A DNA stretch of 64,000 nucleotides. Origin: [Candidatus Thermochlorobacteriaceae] bacterium GBChlB (GTDB lineage Bacteria > Bacteroidota > Chlorobiia > Chlorobiales > Thermochlorobacteraceae). Of this stretch, positions 41,917 to 51,353 are shown piece by piece (positions within the stretch are counted from its first letter, which is position 1; every line of letters starts with the position of its first letter). Below the pieces are notes generated by a model. It saw only the letters and a program-made list of their open reading frames with translations. It was not told the origin of the DNA and did not search any database. Both the position numbers and the translations under genes were made by a program. The stretch spans positions 90,530 to 154,529 of the forward strand of contig JPGV01000020.1 in assembly GCA_000724175.1 (NCBI GenBank). The letters are read 5' to 3'.

Positions 41917-43023
41917 ATGTCGCTCGTTCCGCATCATATCCAGACGCTTGAGCCTTACAAAGCAGGTAGAAGCATTGATGACATCAAACAACTTTACGGA
42001 TTGAAAGAGGTCTATAAACTGGCGTCAAATGAAAATCCGCTTGGCATTTCGCCACTTGCGCACGCGGCTATTGCACAAGCGATTTCGGGCGTCAATGTCT
42101 ATGGCGACCCGCTCGCCCTGAAATTACGCGCGAAGTTGGCAGAGCGATTTAATCTAAAAATTGACAATGTCATTGTCGGCGCTGGCTCGGAGAGCATCAT
42201 TGGCAACATTCTGCGCACGTTTATTTGCGACACTGATGAGCTGCTCACCTCAGAAAGCACATTTATCGGCTTCTACGTTTTAGCGCAAGCCAGCGGACTG
42301 CCGCTCAAAAAAATCAACATGCTCGACGGGTATCGGTTCAATTTGCAGGGCATTGCCGACGCCATCACGCCGCGAACAAAAGTGGTATATCTCTGCAACC
42401 CAAACAATCCGACCGGCGCAATTTTCACCCGCGACGAATTCGACGCGTTCATGGCGCGCGTGCCGGAGCGCGTTATCATTATCCTCGACGAAGCATACTT
42501 CGAGTATGCGTCAAGCGATTTGACTTATCCCGACTCTATGTCGTATCGCTACGACAATGTCATCACGCTGCGCACCTTCTCAAAGAGTTTCGGCTTGGCG
42601 GGATTGCGCGTCGGTTACGGCTTCGCGCATCACAAGTTTATCGAAAACCTCTTGAAAGTAAAACTGCCCTTTGAGCCGAACTCGCTGGCGCAGGCGGGCG
42701 CGCTGGCAGCACTGGACGATATGGAGTTCGTGCAGCGCACCATTGAGAACAACCGCGCGGGATATACATTTTTCACGGAAGCGTTCACGGAGTTGGGCTT
42801 ACGATGGTATCCCTCGTGGGCAAATTTCGTGATGCTTGATTTGGAGACTGAAGCGCGCGTCAATGAGACATTTGAATTTTTATTGCAGCGTGGTGTGATT
42901 ACTCGTCCGCTTAAAGCCTTTGGCCTGCCGCAGTGCTTGCGCATCTCTATCGGGCTGCCAAAGGAAAACGAGGCGTGCGTCGAGCTGCTCGAAAAATTCG
43001 TCGGCGAAAAACTTCACGTCTAA
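41917..43023 (+). CDS. hisC: Histidinol-phosphate aminotransferase
   Basis: PLP-dependent class I/II aminotransferase; seventh step of histidine synthesis and possible broad aromatic transaminase. The N-terminal KLASNENPLGISPLA is the family signature. PLP residues: NPNNPTGAIF (161-170), Asp191 in ILDEAYFEYA, and the Schiff-base Lys223 in TFSKSFGLAGLRVGYG. The 368 aa are complete. It is followed by an HD-domain gene 13 bp downstream, then an ATP-grasp gene. Confidence 0.92.
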   Translation: MSLVPHHIQTLEPYKAGRSIDDIKQLYGLKEVYKLASNENPLGISPLAHAAIAQAISGVNVYGDPLALKLRAKLAERFNLKIDNVIVGAGSESIIGNILRTFICDTDELLTSESTFIGFYVLAQASGLPLKKINMLDGYRFNLQGIADAITPRTKVVYLCNPNNPTGAIFTRDEFDAFMARVPERVIIILDEAYFEYASSDLTYPDSMSYRYDNVITLRTFSKSFGLAGLRVGYGFAHHKFIENLLKVKLPFEPNSLAQAGALAALDDMEFVQRTIENNRAGYTFFTEAFTELGLRWYPSWANFVMLDLETEARVNETFEFLLQRGVITRPLKAFGLPQCLRISIGLPKENEACVELLEKFVGEKLHV

Positions 43024-43036
43024 ACCCATACGCATC

Positions 43037-43570
43037 GTGCATCACTTACTACAAAAAGCGATTGAGATTGCTGAACGGGCGCACGCGGGACAAACCGACA
43101 AAGCCGGTAAGCCGTATATCGGACACCCAATCCGCGTGATGAATGCAGGACAAACGCTCGACGAAAAAATCGTCGGCGTCTTGCACGACGCAGTGGAAGA
43201 TTCCGACCTCACGCTGGAAACGCTTGCGGCACAAGGCTTTTCAGTCGGCGTCATCGCCGCCGTTGATGCGATTACGAGGCGCGAGGGGGAAGAATACGAA
43301 GCATATCTGCAACGGGTAATGTCAAATGAACTTGCGCTGCGCGTGAAAATCGCCGACATGACCGACAATATGAACCTCTCGCGCATTGAAACTCCCACCG
43401 AAAAAGATGTCGCCCGATTGGAAAAATACGCGTCCGTGCTGCCGCGCCTCAACGCCGCGTTGCAAGCATTTAACGCTAATCCATATTGCGCAGTCTCCTC
43501 TTTCGCGGAAAGGCAAAAAAAGCCTTACATTTCGGCAGACGCTATCAACACAAAACAAGCATTCTTATGA
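43037..43570 (+). CDS. HD-domain phosphohydrolase (SpoT/MESH1-like)
   Basis: A 177-aa HD protein resembling the hydrolase domain of RelA/SpoT proteins: HAGQTDKAGKPYIGHPIRVM, HD motif VGVLHDAVEDSDL, and a downstream DMTDNMNLSRI helix. Stand-alone enzymes of this type include small alarmone hydrolases and other nucleotide phosphohydrolases; the substrate is not decided. The usable start is the GTG at 43037 (MHHLLQKAIEIAERAHAGQ), 13 bp after the hisC stop. The C-terminal 30 residues are not conserved-looking. The stop overlaps the ATP-grasp start as ATGA. Confidence 0.82.
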   Translation: MHHLLQKAIEIAERAHAGQTDKAGKPYIGHPIRVMNAGQTLDEKIVGVLHDAVEDSDLTLETLAAQGFSVGVIAAVDAITRREGEEYEAYLQRVMSNELALRVKIADMTDNMNLSRIETPTEKDVARLEKYASVLPRLNAALQAFNANPYCAVSSFAERQKKPYISADAINTKQAFL

Positions 43571-44772
43571 GCGGTTCTGCGCCCTTGACAGTCTTATGCC
43601 TTGCCAGCTACGAGAAAGGACAAGCCTTTATGCGCGAATGTAAGCGACAAGGCTGCTGCGTGATTCTTCTCACATCAAAAAGTTTAGAGCATGCTGATTG
43701 GCCTCGTGAGAGCCTCCATGAGATTTTCTACATTCCCGACGTCAATAAAGAATGGAATAAGCAAGACGTGATTTACGGCGTTAGCTACATGGCGCGAATG
43801 ATTCACATCGATAAAATCGTGCCGCTCGACGATTTCGATGTTGAAATGGGGGCAGCATTACGCGAACACTTGCGCATCGGCGGAATGGGCGAGACGACGG
43901 CGCGCTACTTTCGGGATAAACTTGCCATGCGCGTTAAAGCGCAGGAGGATGGCATTGCCGTGCCAGAGTTTGTCCACATTCTCAATCACCACAAAATCAA
44001 TGAGTATATCTCGCGCGTGCCGGCACCTTGGGTGGTCAAGCCGCGTATGCAAGCCTCGTCGCTCGGCATCAAAAAAGCTCATTCGCCCGAAGAACTCTGG
44101 CATATCATCAACGCGCTCGGCGATAGACAATCGTTTCATTTGCTCGAGCGTTACGTCGCTGGCAACGTGTATCATGTCGATTCCATCGTTCAAGACCGCG
44201 AGGTGATATTTTCCATTGCCAGCCAATACGGAAAACCGCCAATGGACGTCGCGCATCAGGGCGCGGTCTTTACGACCAAAATTATACGCTATGGCTCAGA
44301 CGACGAGCAAACGCTGCTTGCCTTGAACAAGCGCGTCTTGAAATCAATGGGACACGTAAGCGGCGTATCGCATACGGAGTTCATTAAAGGCGGAGATGGT
44401 CAGTTTTATTTCTTGGAAACATCGGCGCGCGTCGGCGGCGCAAATATCGTTGAGCTTGTTGAAGCGGCGACAGGCATCAATCTTTGGGAAGAATGGGCGA
44501 AACTTGAAATTCAGGGGGCAGCATATCGCTTGCCTCAGGTGCGCAAAGACTATGCAGGATTGCTCGTCTCGCTTGCTAAACAAGAGTATCCCGATACATC
44601 AGCCTACAACGATTCGGAAGTTTATTGGCGAATGAAAAAACTGCATCATGTTGGCTTGGTGGTGCGCTCGCCGAAAGAAGAGCGTATTGACGAATTGATG
44701 CAAAATTATACCGAGCGATTTTATCACGACTTTTTTGCATCGCACCCTGCGCCTGAAAAGCCCAGCAATTGA
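43567..44772 (+). CDS. ATP-grasp domain ligase
   Basis: ATP-grasp superfamily protein (401 aa) that would activate a carboxylate as acyl phosphate and couple it to an amine or thiol; substrates unknown. An N-terminal Rossmann-like lead (TVLCLASYEKGQAFMRECKR) precedes the ATP-grasp core: KPRMQASSLGIKKA with the ATP-binding Lys, LLERYVAGNVYHVDSIVQD, and the metal-binding end FLETSARVGGANIVELVEAA. It resembles the carboxylate-amine ligase branch that builds dipeptides or small modified acids. The ATG overlaps the HD-gene stop (ATGA), implying coupled expression in a hisC - HD - ATP-grasp unit. Confidence 0.82.
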   Translation: MSGSAPLTVLCLASYEKGQAFMRECKRQGCCVILLTSKSLEHADWPRESLHEIFYIPDVNKEWNKQDVIYGVSYMARMIHIDKIVPLDDFDVEMGAALREHLRIGGMGETTARYFRDKLAMRVKAQEDGIAVPEFVHILNHHKINEYISRVPAPWVVKPRMQASSLGIKKAHSPEELWHIINALGDRQSFHLLERYVAGNVYHVDSIVQDREVIFSIASQYGKPPMDVAHQGAVFTTKIIRYGSDDEQTLLALNKRVLKSMGHVSGVSHTEFIKGGDGQFYFLETSARVGGANIVELVEAATGINLWEEWAKLEIQGAAYRLPQVRKDYAGLLVSLAKQEYPDTSAYNDSEVYWRMKKLHHVGLVVRSPKEERIDELMQNYTERFYHDFFASHPAPEKPSN

Positions 44773-44816
44773 TGCTACGATACGTTGGTTTTGCTGTCAG
44801 TGGTATCCAGCCTAAG

Positions 44817-47800
44817 CTAATTCTTCTGCATTTTTTCAAGCGCCTCGTAATACTTTCGAATCAGCCGTTGGTAGTCGTCCGAAAAGCCTTGTTGTTTCAT
44901 TCGGTTGACGGCGTCTTGCACTTTATTTCGTTGCACTTCTTCCTTGAGTTCGGCAGGCGATTTCTTGAACACATTTTTCGCCGCCGTTGCCTGACGCTGT
45001 TCATCTTGCTCTTGTTTTTTAAGTGAGCGCGTCGATTCCAACATACGCGATAAAATCTGTTGCTGGCGCTTGACCAACTCGCGCGAGAGGTTTTGTTGCT
45101 CTAACTGTTTGGCTGCCTCTTCCATCTCTTCAGCGATTTTATCGAGGTTTCCTAAGAGTTCGTTCTTGCCGCTTGCTTTTTGTTTTTGGCTAAGCTGTTG
45201 CAACTGTTGTTGAATCAAGCGTTGCTGCGCCGCCATTTGCGCGAGGCGCTGCGCTTTGTCTGTCTGCATGCCCTGCATCATGCCTTCGGTTTGTCCGTTC
45301 AGCTCGCCCTGTTGTCCTGTCAAGCCTTGCATGAGTTCCGACATTGCGTCGCCGTCGCCTTGTCCGTTGCTGCCCTGCTGCCCCATCATGTCTGCCATCA
45401 GTTGTCCGGTTTGTTTGGCGAATTCATTGAGCGACTGCATCGCGTTTTGCATATCCATTGCTGCACCTTGCGACTGTCGATTTTCAAGTTGACCGATGGC
45501 TTGCTCCATTTCTTGCTCGGCTTTGGCAAGTTCGCGCGACATTTCTTGGCGCATCTGCGACGACTTCTTTCCGATTTTCGAGATACTCTCTTGAAGCTGG
45601 CGCAGCGACTCTAAAATTTGCTGCTGCTTGCTTGCCGCCTCGCGCGATTGTTCCATTGAGAGCTGTCCGCGCATCTCTTCGGTTTCTTTTTTGAGTGCCT
45701 CTTGTTCCATCGAGAGTTCAAGCGCGGACTGCGCCGCATTTTGCATCGCTTCCAACATTTCTTGTTTGCGCTGCCGCGAAATTTCCTGCTTCATATCGGC
45801 GAGCTGCTTTTGTTGCTGACGCATTTTTTGTAACGCAGAACGCTGCTTTTCCGCCGCCTCTTGCGGTTTTTGTCGAGCCAGATTTTCTTGTGCTTGCTTC
45901 AAATCGTCCTCGAGCTTGTCTTGCATTTGCTGCTCTTTCAATTTTTCCATCTCATCGAGCGGCATTTGCTCTTGCTTCGGATACTCTTTCATTTTTTCTT
46001 CCAGCTCTTCGCGCGACCGTTGAAATTCTTTTTGCGCCTTCTCGATGCTTTGTTGCTCCTTGCGAAGCTGGTCGAGTTTTTCTTTGTTGTCGGGCGGTTG
46101 CTGCACCGTTTCGTTTTTGAGGCGCTCTTGTTTTTCAATCATATCCGCCATGCGTTTTTGCGCCTCATCGAGTTTGCGCTCCACTTGCACGCGCTTTAAG
46201 AGCTCTTTTGTGCGCTCCAGACTTTGCTTCATTTGCTCTTCGTTGAATTGCATATTTTTCAACGCTTCGCGCAATTGCTGTTCGCTCATCTTTTGCATCG
46301 CCTCTTGCAACTGCTTCATTGCCTCTTTCAATTCAGGCGAATTAAGCTGCTCCAACAGTCTTTGTATCTCTTGATACTTTTCCAGCGTTTCCTCCGAGAC
46401 GAGATTTCGCTCTTGCATCTCTTGCATCATTTTTTGCATTTCGTCGCTCAATGTTTGCGCGCTCTGCTGAAGCTCCTGTTGCTTCTGTAACGCCGATTCC
46501 AACGCCTTTTTGTCCTGCCAATCGGCACGGTTCTTTTGACGCAAGTCGTTTTGAACTTTTTCCAGCTGCTCTTCAATCGCTTTAGCTTCGTCGAGTTTCT
46601 TTTCTAACGCATCGAGCGTTTTTTGTTCGCTCTTGTCGACTTCCGCGAAGACTTCATCGAGCGTCGGCAGGCGCAATTTGTAAATATCTGTCCGCGCCGA
46701 TTTGTAGCCCGATACAGCGTCGTTGTCAAAGACTTCGGCGTAGAACTCTAATTCATCGCCCGCCACAACGCCTTGTTTGTTCAAATCCCATGTGTAAAGC
46801 ACGGTTTTGTCCGTTTCGCCGTCGGCTGCCGTCGGCATTGTGAGTTCCTGAAACTCCTTGTCGGGATTGCCAAACTCAGACTTTGTTACTTTGTAGTTCA
46901 GCACAAGGCGATTGAATCCATAATCATCTTGAATTTCAGCCGCAAGTGACTGAAGCAGCGATTCAGGCAACTTGCTTTCCGTCGTTTCAGGCTGCAAAAA
47001 CTTCACACGCGGTGGTTCATCGCGGACAGCGCGAAGATGATACTCCGCGTTTTCTGAACTACGGTAGCCATCTTTGTCAATTATCTCAAAGCGATAGGTC
47101 AGGTCGCTGCGCAGTTGAAAGTTCACCGTTGCCATGTCGTTCTGCACGTCCATCGTGAACGACAAAGAATCGCCAGAGCGCAGTCGCGCCGATTGAAGCG
47201 GCTTCGAGGATTTGAGCCGAATCGACACGCGCGTTCCCACCAGCGCGGACGCGTCGCCGAAGTTTGGCTCGAGTTGCTGCGGCGACAGCCGGCTGTATGC
47301 GGGCGGCGTCAAAGTCAGTTGAAACCGCTCGAGGCGCGGCTTATCTAAAATTTTAATCGTGTGCGTTTCGCTTCGGATTTTTTTTCCAAATGCGTCCGCC
47401 TCGCCGAAATAGCTCAACTCTTGTTTTTGATTTCGCAGGCGATAGGCGAACACGCCTGTGCTGTCTTTCGTGAGCGTGATGTTTTGAACTTCAAAGCCGT
47501 TGGCGTCGGCGAGTTTAAGCGAGATGCGCCGCACATCGAGCGTTGGTGCGCTGTCAATGATGTCGATTCGGAATTTCACTTCTGCGTCGCCGCCTTTGGC
47601 AGTTTCCACATTTTTTGAGAGCGAGATGATTCTAAACGGCGGAGGCGGCGTAAAATCTTTATTGAAATTCACGACTCGATGAAGCGCGTCGCCAAGTCCC
47701 GTCGGCGAGAACGCAAAGAGCGCCGCCGCCAGCACCATGCTTGACGCCGCTGCGCCACCGATTTTCTTGACGCCAGTGAAGTCAATCGACGAGACGAAAT

Positions 47801-48206
47801 TTTCCCGTTTGGTTTCTTCTGCAACGCGCTCTAATGCCCGCACAGTAAAGGGATTTTCTCGTTGCTCACGGTAGACTTGCATTGCGTTGAGCAATCGGTC
47901 TTTTAGGTGCGGAAATGCCTCGCCGATTTTTTTAGCAGCGTCATCAGGATTGAATTTTTCACGCACCAGCGGCAGCAAGAAAAACCACAGCAGCCCGAAA
48001 ACGCTTGTCATTACAAGCAAAGCGAGCAGCGTAAAGCGTCCGGCGCTCTCAAACTTTCCAACGGATTCGAGCGCCGCTACAACAACCGACAGAGTAAATA
48101 CAAGCAGCAGACACTTCGACAGTCCTGACGCCGCAAGGCGCAGCCTTTCGCGCTGATACACGCTTTTCAGGCGGTTGATTAAATCGTCGTAAATGTGGTT
48201 CGCCAT
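44817..48206 (-). CDS. DUF4175-like membrane protein with very long coiled coil
   Basis: A 1129-aa protein. Two or three N-terminal membrane segments (about 28-47, 57-80, 150-170) precede a periplasmic beta-rich region (about 190-520; strand patterns such as LTLTPPAYSRLSPQQLEPNF). The rest, about 540 to the end, is a Glu/Lys/Gln-rich coiled coil with Met/Gln/Gly-rich stretches around 970-1010 (MADMMGQQGSNGQGDGDAM). This matches the DUF4175 family, which co-occurs in Bacteroidota with MoxR-ATPase, VWA and DUF4159 genes; a DUF4159 gene lies 2 kb away. The role is unknown, probably envelope-related. Large open frames on the opposite strand are mirrors of the biased codons and are not genes. Confidence 0.78.
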   Translation of the reverse strand: MANHIYDDLINRLKSVYQRERLRLAASGLSKCLLLVFTLSVVVAALESVGKFESAGRFTLLALLVMTSVFGLLWFFLLPLVREKFNPDDAAKKIGEAFPHLKDRLLNAMQVYREQRENPFTVRALERVAEETKRENFVSSIDFTGVKKIGGAAASSMVLAAALFAFSPTGLGDALHRVVNFNKDFTPPPPFRIISLSKNVETAKGGDAEVKFRIDIIDSAPTLDVRRISLKLADANGFEVQNITLTKDSTGVFAYRLRNQKQELSYFGEADAFGKKIRSETHTIKILDKPRLERFQLTLTPPAYSRLSPQQLEPNFGDASALVGTRVSIRLKSSKPLQSARLRSGDSLSFTMDVQNDMATVNFQLRSDLTYRFEIIDKDGYRSSENAEYHLRAVRDEPPRVKFLQPETTESKLPESLLQSLAAEIQDDYGFNRLVLNYKVTKSEFGNPDKEFQELTMPTAADGETDKTVLYTWDLNKQGVVAGDELEFYAEVFDNDAVSGYKSARTDIYKLRLPTLDEVFAEVDKSEQKTLDALEKKLDEAKAIEEQLEKVQNDLRQKNRADWQDKKALESALQKQQELQQSAQTLSDEMQKMMQEMQERNLVSEETLEKYQEIQRLLEQLNSPELKEAMKQLQEAMQKMSEQQLREALKNMQFNEEQMKQSLERTKELLKRVQVERKLDEAQKRMADMIEKQERLKNETVQQPPDNKEKLDQLRKEQQSIEKAQKEFQRSREELEEKMKEYPKQEQMPLDEMEKLKEQQMQDKLEDDLKQAQENLARQKPQEAAEKQRSALQKMRQQQKQLADMKQEISRQRKQEMLEAMQNAAQSALELSMEQEALKKETEEMRGQLSMEQSREAASKQQQILESLRQLQESISKIGKKSSQMRQEMSRELAKAEQEMEQAIGQLENRQSQGAAMDMQNAMQSLNEFAKQTGQLMADMMGQQGSNGQGDGDAMSELMQGLTGQQGELNGQTEGMMQGMQTDKAQRLAQMAAQQRLIQQQLQQLSQKQKASGKNELLGNLDKIAEEMEEAAKQLEQQNLSRELVKRQQQILSRMLESTRSLKKQEQDEQRQATAAKNVFKKSPAELKEEVQRNKVQDAVNRMKQQGFSDDYQRLIRKYYEALEKMQKN

Positions 48207-48272
48207 CGTGGTTCGTGTGATATGTTCAGTTCGTTTGATAAAAATTGAGTATAGCGCGCGTTAGCGAGAAAG

Positions 48273-50411
48273 TCAAGGGCGATGGTCGCCATGGCGCGGT
48301 GATTTCGTCGGCAGCGTGATGACAAATTCAGCGAACTCGCCTTCACTGCTCTCAATCGAAATTGAGCCGCCGTGCGCCTTCACCACATCGTTTGAAATTG
48401 AAAGCCCCAAGCCTGTTCCTTCTCCGCTTTTCTTGGTCGTAAAAAACGGTTGAAAAATTTTGCGCTTTACATCGTCCGAAATGCCGACACCATTATCTCG
48501 GATGCGAATTTCAATTTTATCGTCGCGCTTTTTGGTTTGGACATGCAGTTCGGGCATATAGCCGTTTTGTGCAACTGGCACTTTTTCGTGCATCGCATAA
48601 AATGCGTTGTTAAAGATATTCACAAATACTTGCGAGACCTCACGCGGCATTACAGCGACATGCCCGACTGCGTCGTCAAATCTGGTCGTAATCTGCGCGT
48701 TGAATCCGCGATGATTCATGCGGTAGCTTTGATACGTGAGTTTTAAGTACTGGTGTAGAAGCGCGTTTAGGTCAGTTGGCTCTTTTTCGCTTGACGATTT
48801 GCGCGAGTGTTCAAGCATGGATTTTACAATGGCGCTTGCTCGCTTTCCATGGTGCGATACTTTTTGCAGGTTACTTTCCACGTCGGCAAGCAGGGCTTCA
48901 ATGTTGGCAAAATCGACATCGTTTTTTTTCAATTCATCGGCGATTTCAGCGCAGAGTTCAGAGGAGAGCTCCGCAAAATTATTGACGAAATTGAGCGGGT
49001 TTTGAATTTCATGAGCGACGCCGGCCACAAGTTCGCCCAGCGCGGCCAGTTTTTCCTGCTGAACCAGCTGCTGCTGCGTGGCGTTCAAATCTGCCAGCGT
49101 TTTTTCAAGCGCGACATTTTTACGCTCTACTTCGCTTTTCGACGTTGCAAGTTCGTCGTACGCTTTCGCCAACTGCGCAGTTTTTTCCTCCACTAATTTT
49201 GTCTTTTCCTCAAGTGCTGCATTTTTTTCCTGCAAGAGTTTTTCGGCACGCCGCTTGGCGTTATACCGATACGACACAAATAGCCCAATGATGACGAATA
49301 CAGCGAATAGCCCGATGAAAGTGTTTCTCCATTTTTCATTTTCCAATCGCGCAATGTCGTTGTCGCGCTTCAAGAGTTCAATTTGTTTTTCGCTCTTCTC
49401 TTTCTCATATATTTCTTTAATCTCTGCGATTTTCTTTATACTCTCAATATTAAACAGTGAATCTTTATACTGAACATACAAACGAAAATACTTCAATGCC
49501 GCTTTGGCGTCTCCCATTTTTTCATAATTATTTGAGAGTAATCGGTAGCTCTCCTGTGCCTCCGCTGGCATTGTGTTTTTTAACGCTTGCTGCAAATAAT
49601 TGATGGATTTTAAATACTGAGACTGGGCGTAGTAAATGAGGGCGATATTGTTAAGGACATACGCCTCGCCCTGTTTACTGTTAAGTTCCCGTTCTATTTG
49701 CAAGGACTTCTCGTAATTCTCGAGAGCCTCTTTAAATTTACCTTGTTTGGCGTATATCTCTCCGATATTATTTAACGCATTCGACTCACCTTGCTTTCGA
49801 CCGATTTCACGGGATAGCCTTAAAGTTTCTTCATAGTACGCACGCGCGCTATCGTATTTCTCGAGTGAAAAATAAACTGCGCCAACATTATTCAGAGAAG
49901 CAGTTTCTCCAATTTTATCATTGCTTTCTTTTCTCTTTTGTAAAGCTTTTAAGTTAAAACTTAGCGCTTCGTTGTAATTTTTCTGAAAGTAAAAAATAGC
50001 GGCGATATTATTCAGCGCAAAACAAATACCCTCAATATCTTGAATCTCTTCTTCAACCGATAAAGCTTTGTAGTAATAATTAAGAGCCTCAGCATATATT
50101 CCTTTCGCATTAAAAATATTTCCGATATTGATCAGAGTTGTCGCTTCTTCTTTTCTTTTACCTAATTTTTTATAAATCAAAAAAGCGTTTTGATACGTCT
50201 CAATAGCCTCCGCATATTTAGATTGTTTTAAGAGCTCCTTTGCCACTTCAGACAAAACTGTGGGACGGATAGAATCATTCACAGATTCCGCCGCCATTTT
50301 CAAACTGTCAATCTTGCGGGTTTGCGCAGCGAGGGAGGAGCACAACGCTGCGCTCATCAGAGCCGCCCATACCATGCAGCTTATCAAACATAACAACGCG
50401 GGTGGAAGCAT
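48273..50411 (-). CDS. TPR-sensor histidine kinase
   Basis: Membrane histidine kinase of 712 aa. A signal segment (1-29) leads to about six or seven tetratricopeptide repeats (60-310, each with a LNNIGxIY or similar core), then a membrane helix at 362-381, a coiled coil (385-450), a dimerisation/phosphoacceptor domain with His467 in AGVAHEIQNPLNFVNN, and an ATPase domain with NNAFYAMHEK (N box) and IRDNGVGISDDVKRKIFQPF through GLGLSISNDVV. This periplasmic-TPR class of kinases is common in Bacteroidota. No response regulator is adjacent. The TPR half is visibly AT-richer than the kinase half. Confidence 0.9.
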   Translation of the reverse strand: MLPPALLCLISCMVWAALMSAALCSSLAAQTRKIDSLKMAAESVNDSIRPTVLSEVAKELLKQSKYAEAIETYQNAFLIYKKLGKRKEEATTLINIGNIFNAKGIYAEALNYYYKALSVEEEIQDIEGICFALNNIAAIFYFQKNYNEALSFNLKALQKRKESNDKIGETASLNNVGAVYFSLEKYDSARAYYEETLRLSREIGRKQGESNALNNIGEIYAKQGKFKEALENYEKSLQIERELNSKQGEAYVLNNIALIYYAQSQYLKSINYLQQALKNTMPAEAQESYRLLSNNYEKMGDAKAALKYFRLYVQYKDSLFNIESIKKIAEIKEIYEKEKSEKQIELLKRDNDIARLENEKWRNTFIGLFAVFVIIGLFVSYRYNAKRRAEKLLQEKNAALEEKTKLVEEKTAQLAKAYDELATSKSEVERKNVALEKTLADLNATQQQLVQQEKLAALGELVAGVAHEIQNPLNFVNNFAELSSELCAEIADELKKNDVDFANIEALLADVESNLQKVSHHGKRASAIVKSMLEHSRKSSSEKEPTDLNALLHQYLKLTYQSYRMNHRGFNAQITTRFDDAVGHVAVMPREVSQVFVNIFNNAFYAMHEKVPVAQNGYMPELHVQTKKRDDKIEIRIRDNGVGISDDVKRKIFQPFFTTKKSGEGTGLGLSISNDVVKAHGGSISIESSEGEFAEFVITLPTKSPRHGDHRP

Positions 50412-50464
50412 AGTGTTTTCTTGTGTTTTTGGAATCTACACTTTTTCAGAGAGCGCCCCAATCG

Positions 50465-51136
50465 TCAATTCGTAATGGCAAACAGGACAATGTTCGTGCC
50501 GATGCGAAAGGCTTCGTCGCGTTTTTCGGGCGGGTCTTTATGCACATCGGCGTCCGCCCAGCCGTCGCTTGGGTTAGACTCATAACTATAAAACAACACC
50601 AAGCGGTTGTTGTAGAACAGTCCAAAACCTTGCGGCGGTTTTTTGTCGTGTTCGTGCGTTTTCGGCAGCCCGTTGGGAAACTTGTAGTAGCCGTTGTAAA
50701 TCGGGTGCGAATATGGCAGCTCGACCAGCTCTGTTCCGGCAAAAAGCCGCTTCGCCTCTCGGCGAAAACTTTTGTCCATGCCGTAGTCGTCGTCGGCGTA
50801 AATAAATCCGCCTGCTTTCAAGTAGTTGCGCAAGTTTTCCAGTTCGGCGTCGGTGAATTTCACATTGCCGTGTCCGGTCATAAACACAAACGCATATTGA
50901 AATATCGCAGGGCTGCTCGCCTCGACGGTCTCTTCTTTAAGCGGCGCAAGGATGCCAACTTTTTCACGAATGTATCGCATCAAGTTCGGCACAGCGGAGG
51001 CGTCGTTATACCAGTCGCCGCCGCCAGAGTATTTCAAGCGGGCGCATTTGAACGCCGGCGGCAATTGCTGCGCTGTCAGAGCCGCGTTGCACAGCAGCAG
51101 CAGCAGTGCTGTAAAAAGTATTTTGCGTTGCATCAT
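50465..51136 (-). CDS. DUF4159 domain secreted protein
   Basis: A 223-aa protein (from the ATG at 51136) with a signal peptide (hydrophobic to about 22, ends AALTAQ) and a single DUF4159 domain: FKCARLKYSGGGDWYNDASA, FVFMTGHGNVKFTDAELENL, YLKAGGFIYADDDYGMDKSF, and ELPYSHPIYNGYYKFPNGLP. The GGxD/GHG patterns resemble the class-I-glutamine-amidotransferase-like fold used for small-molecule or protein binding in this family; catalytic function is unproven. DUF4159 genes often lie near MoxR/VWA/DUF4175 clusters; a DUF4175 gene lies about 2.3 kb away on the same strand. Confidence 0.8.
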   Translation of the reverse strand: MMQRKILFTALLLLLCNAALTAQQLPPAFKCARLKYSGGGDWYNDASAVPNLMRYIREKVGILAPLKEETVEASSPAIFQYAFVFMTGHGNVKFTDAELENLRNYLKAGGFIYADDDYGMDKSFRREAKRLFAGTELVELPYSHPIYNGYYKFPNGLPKTHEHDKKPPQGFGLFYNNRLVLFYSYESNPSDGWADADVHKDPPEKRDEAFRIGTNIVLFAITN

Positions 51137-51178
51137 CAACGGTTTAGGTGGAACAGTAGACAATAACAAAAAGAATTT

Positions 51179-51206
51179 TTTGGTGAAAGCATTTTTTCTA
51201 TCTTTG
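51179..51206 (+). promoter_or_regulatory. Promoter of comF-rsmE
   Basis: TATCTTTG (51199-51206) fits TAnnTTTG; a TTTG at 51179-51182 lies 16 bp upstream, slightly short of the usual spacing. It is about 148 bp before the comF ATG. Confidence 0.5.
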
Positions 51207-51353
51207 CCTTGCTAAAAAAAACTGCGCACCTCCAAAGTTGTTTCGCGCCGACTGATGTAGTTGGTAGTTCTGTTCCTTATTTGTAAGCTTGGCGGAGCGT
51301 TCAAGGGAGCGTTCCGCCTACCTTTTTACCTTTCGTCCGCAACCTTAGTTACG

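Noticed and set aside
45180..46490. Long open frames opposite the DUF4175 gene
   Set aside because: They mirror a Gln/Glu/Lys/Met-rich coiled coil, give Cys/Leu/Phe-rich low-complexity translations, and have no start signals.
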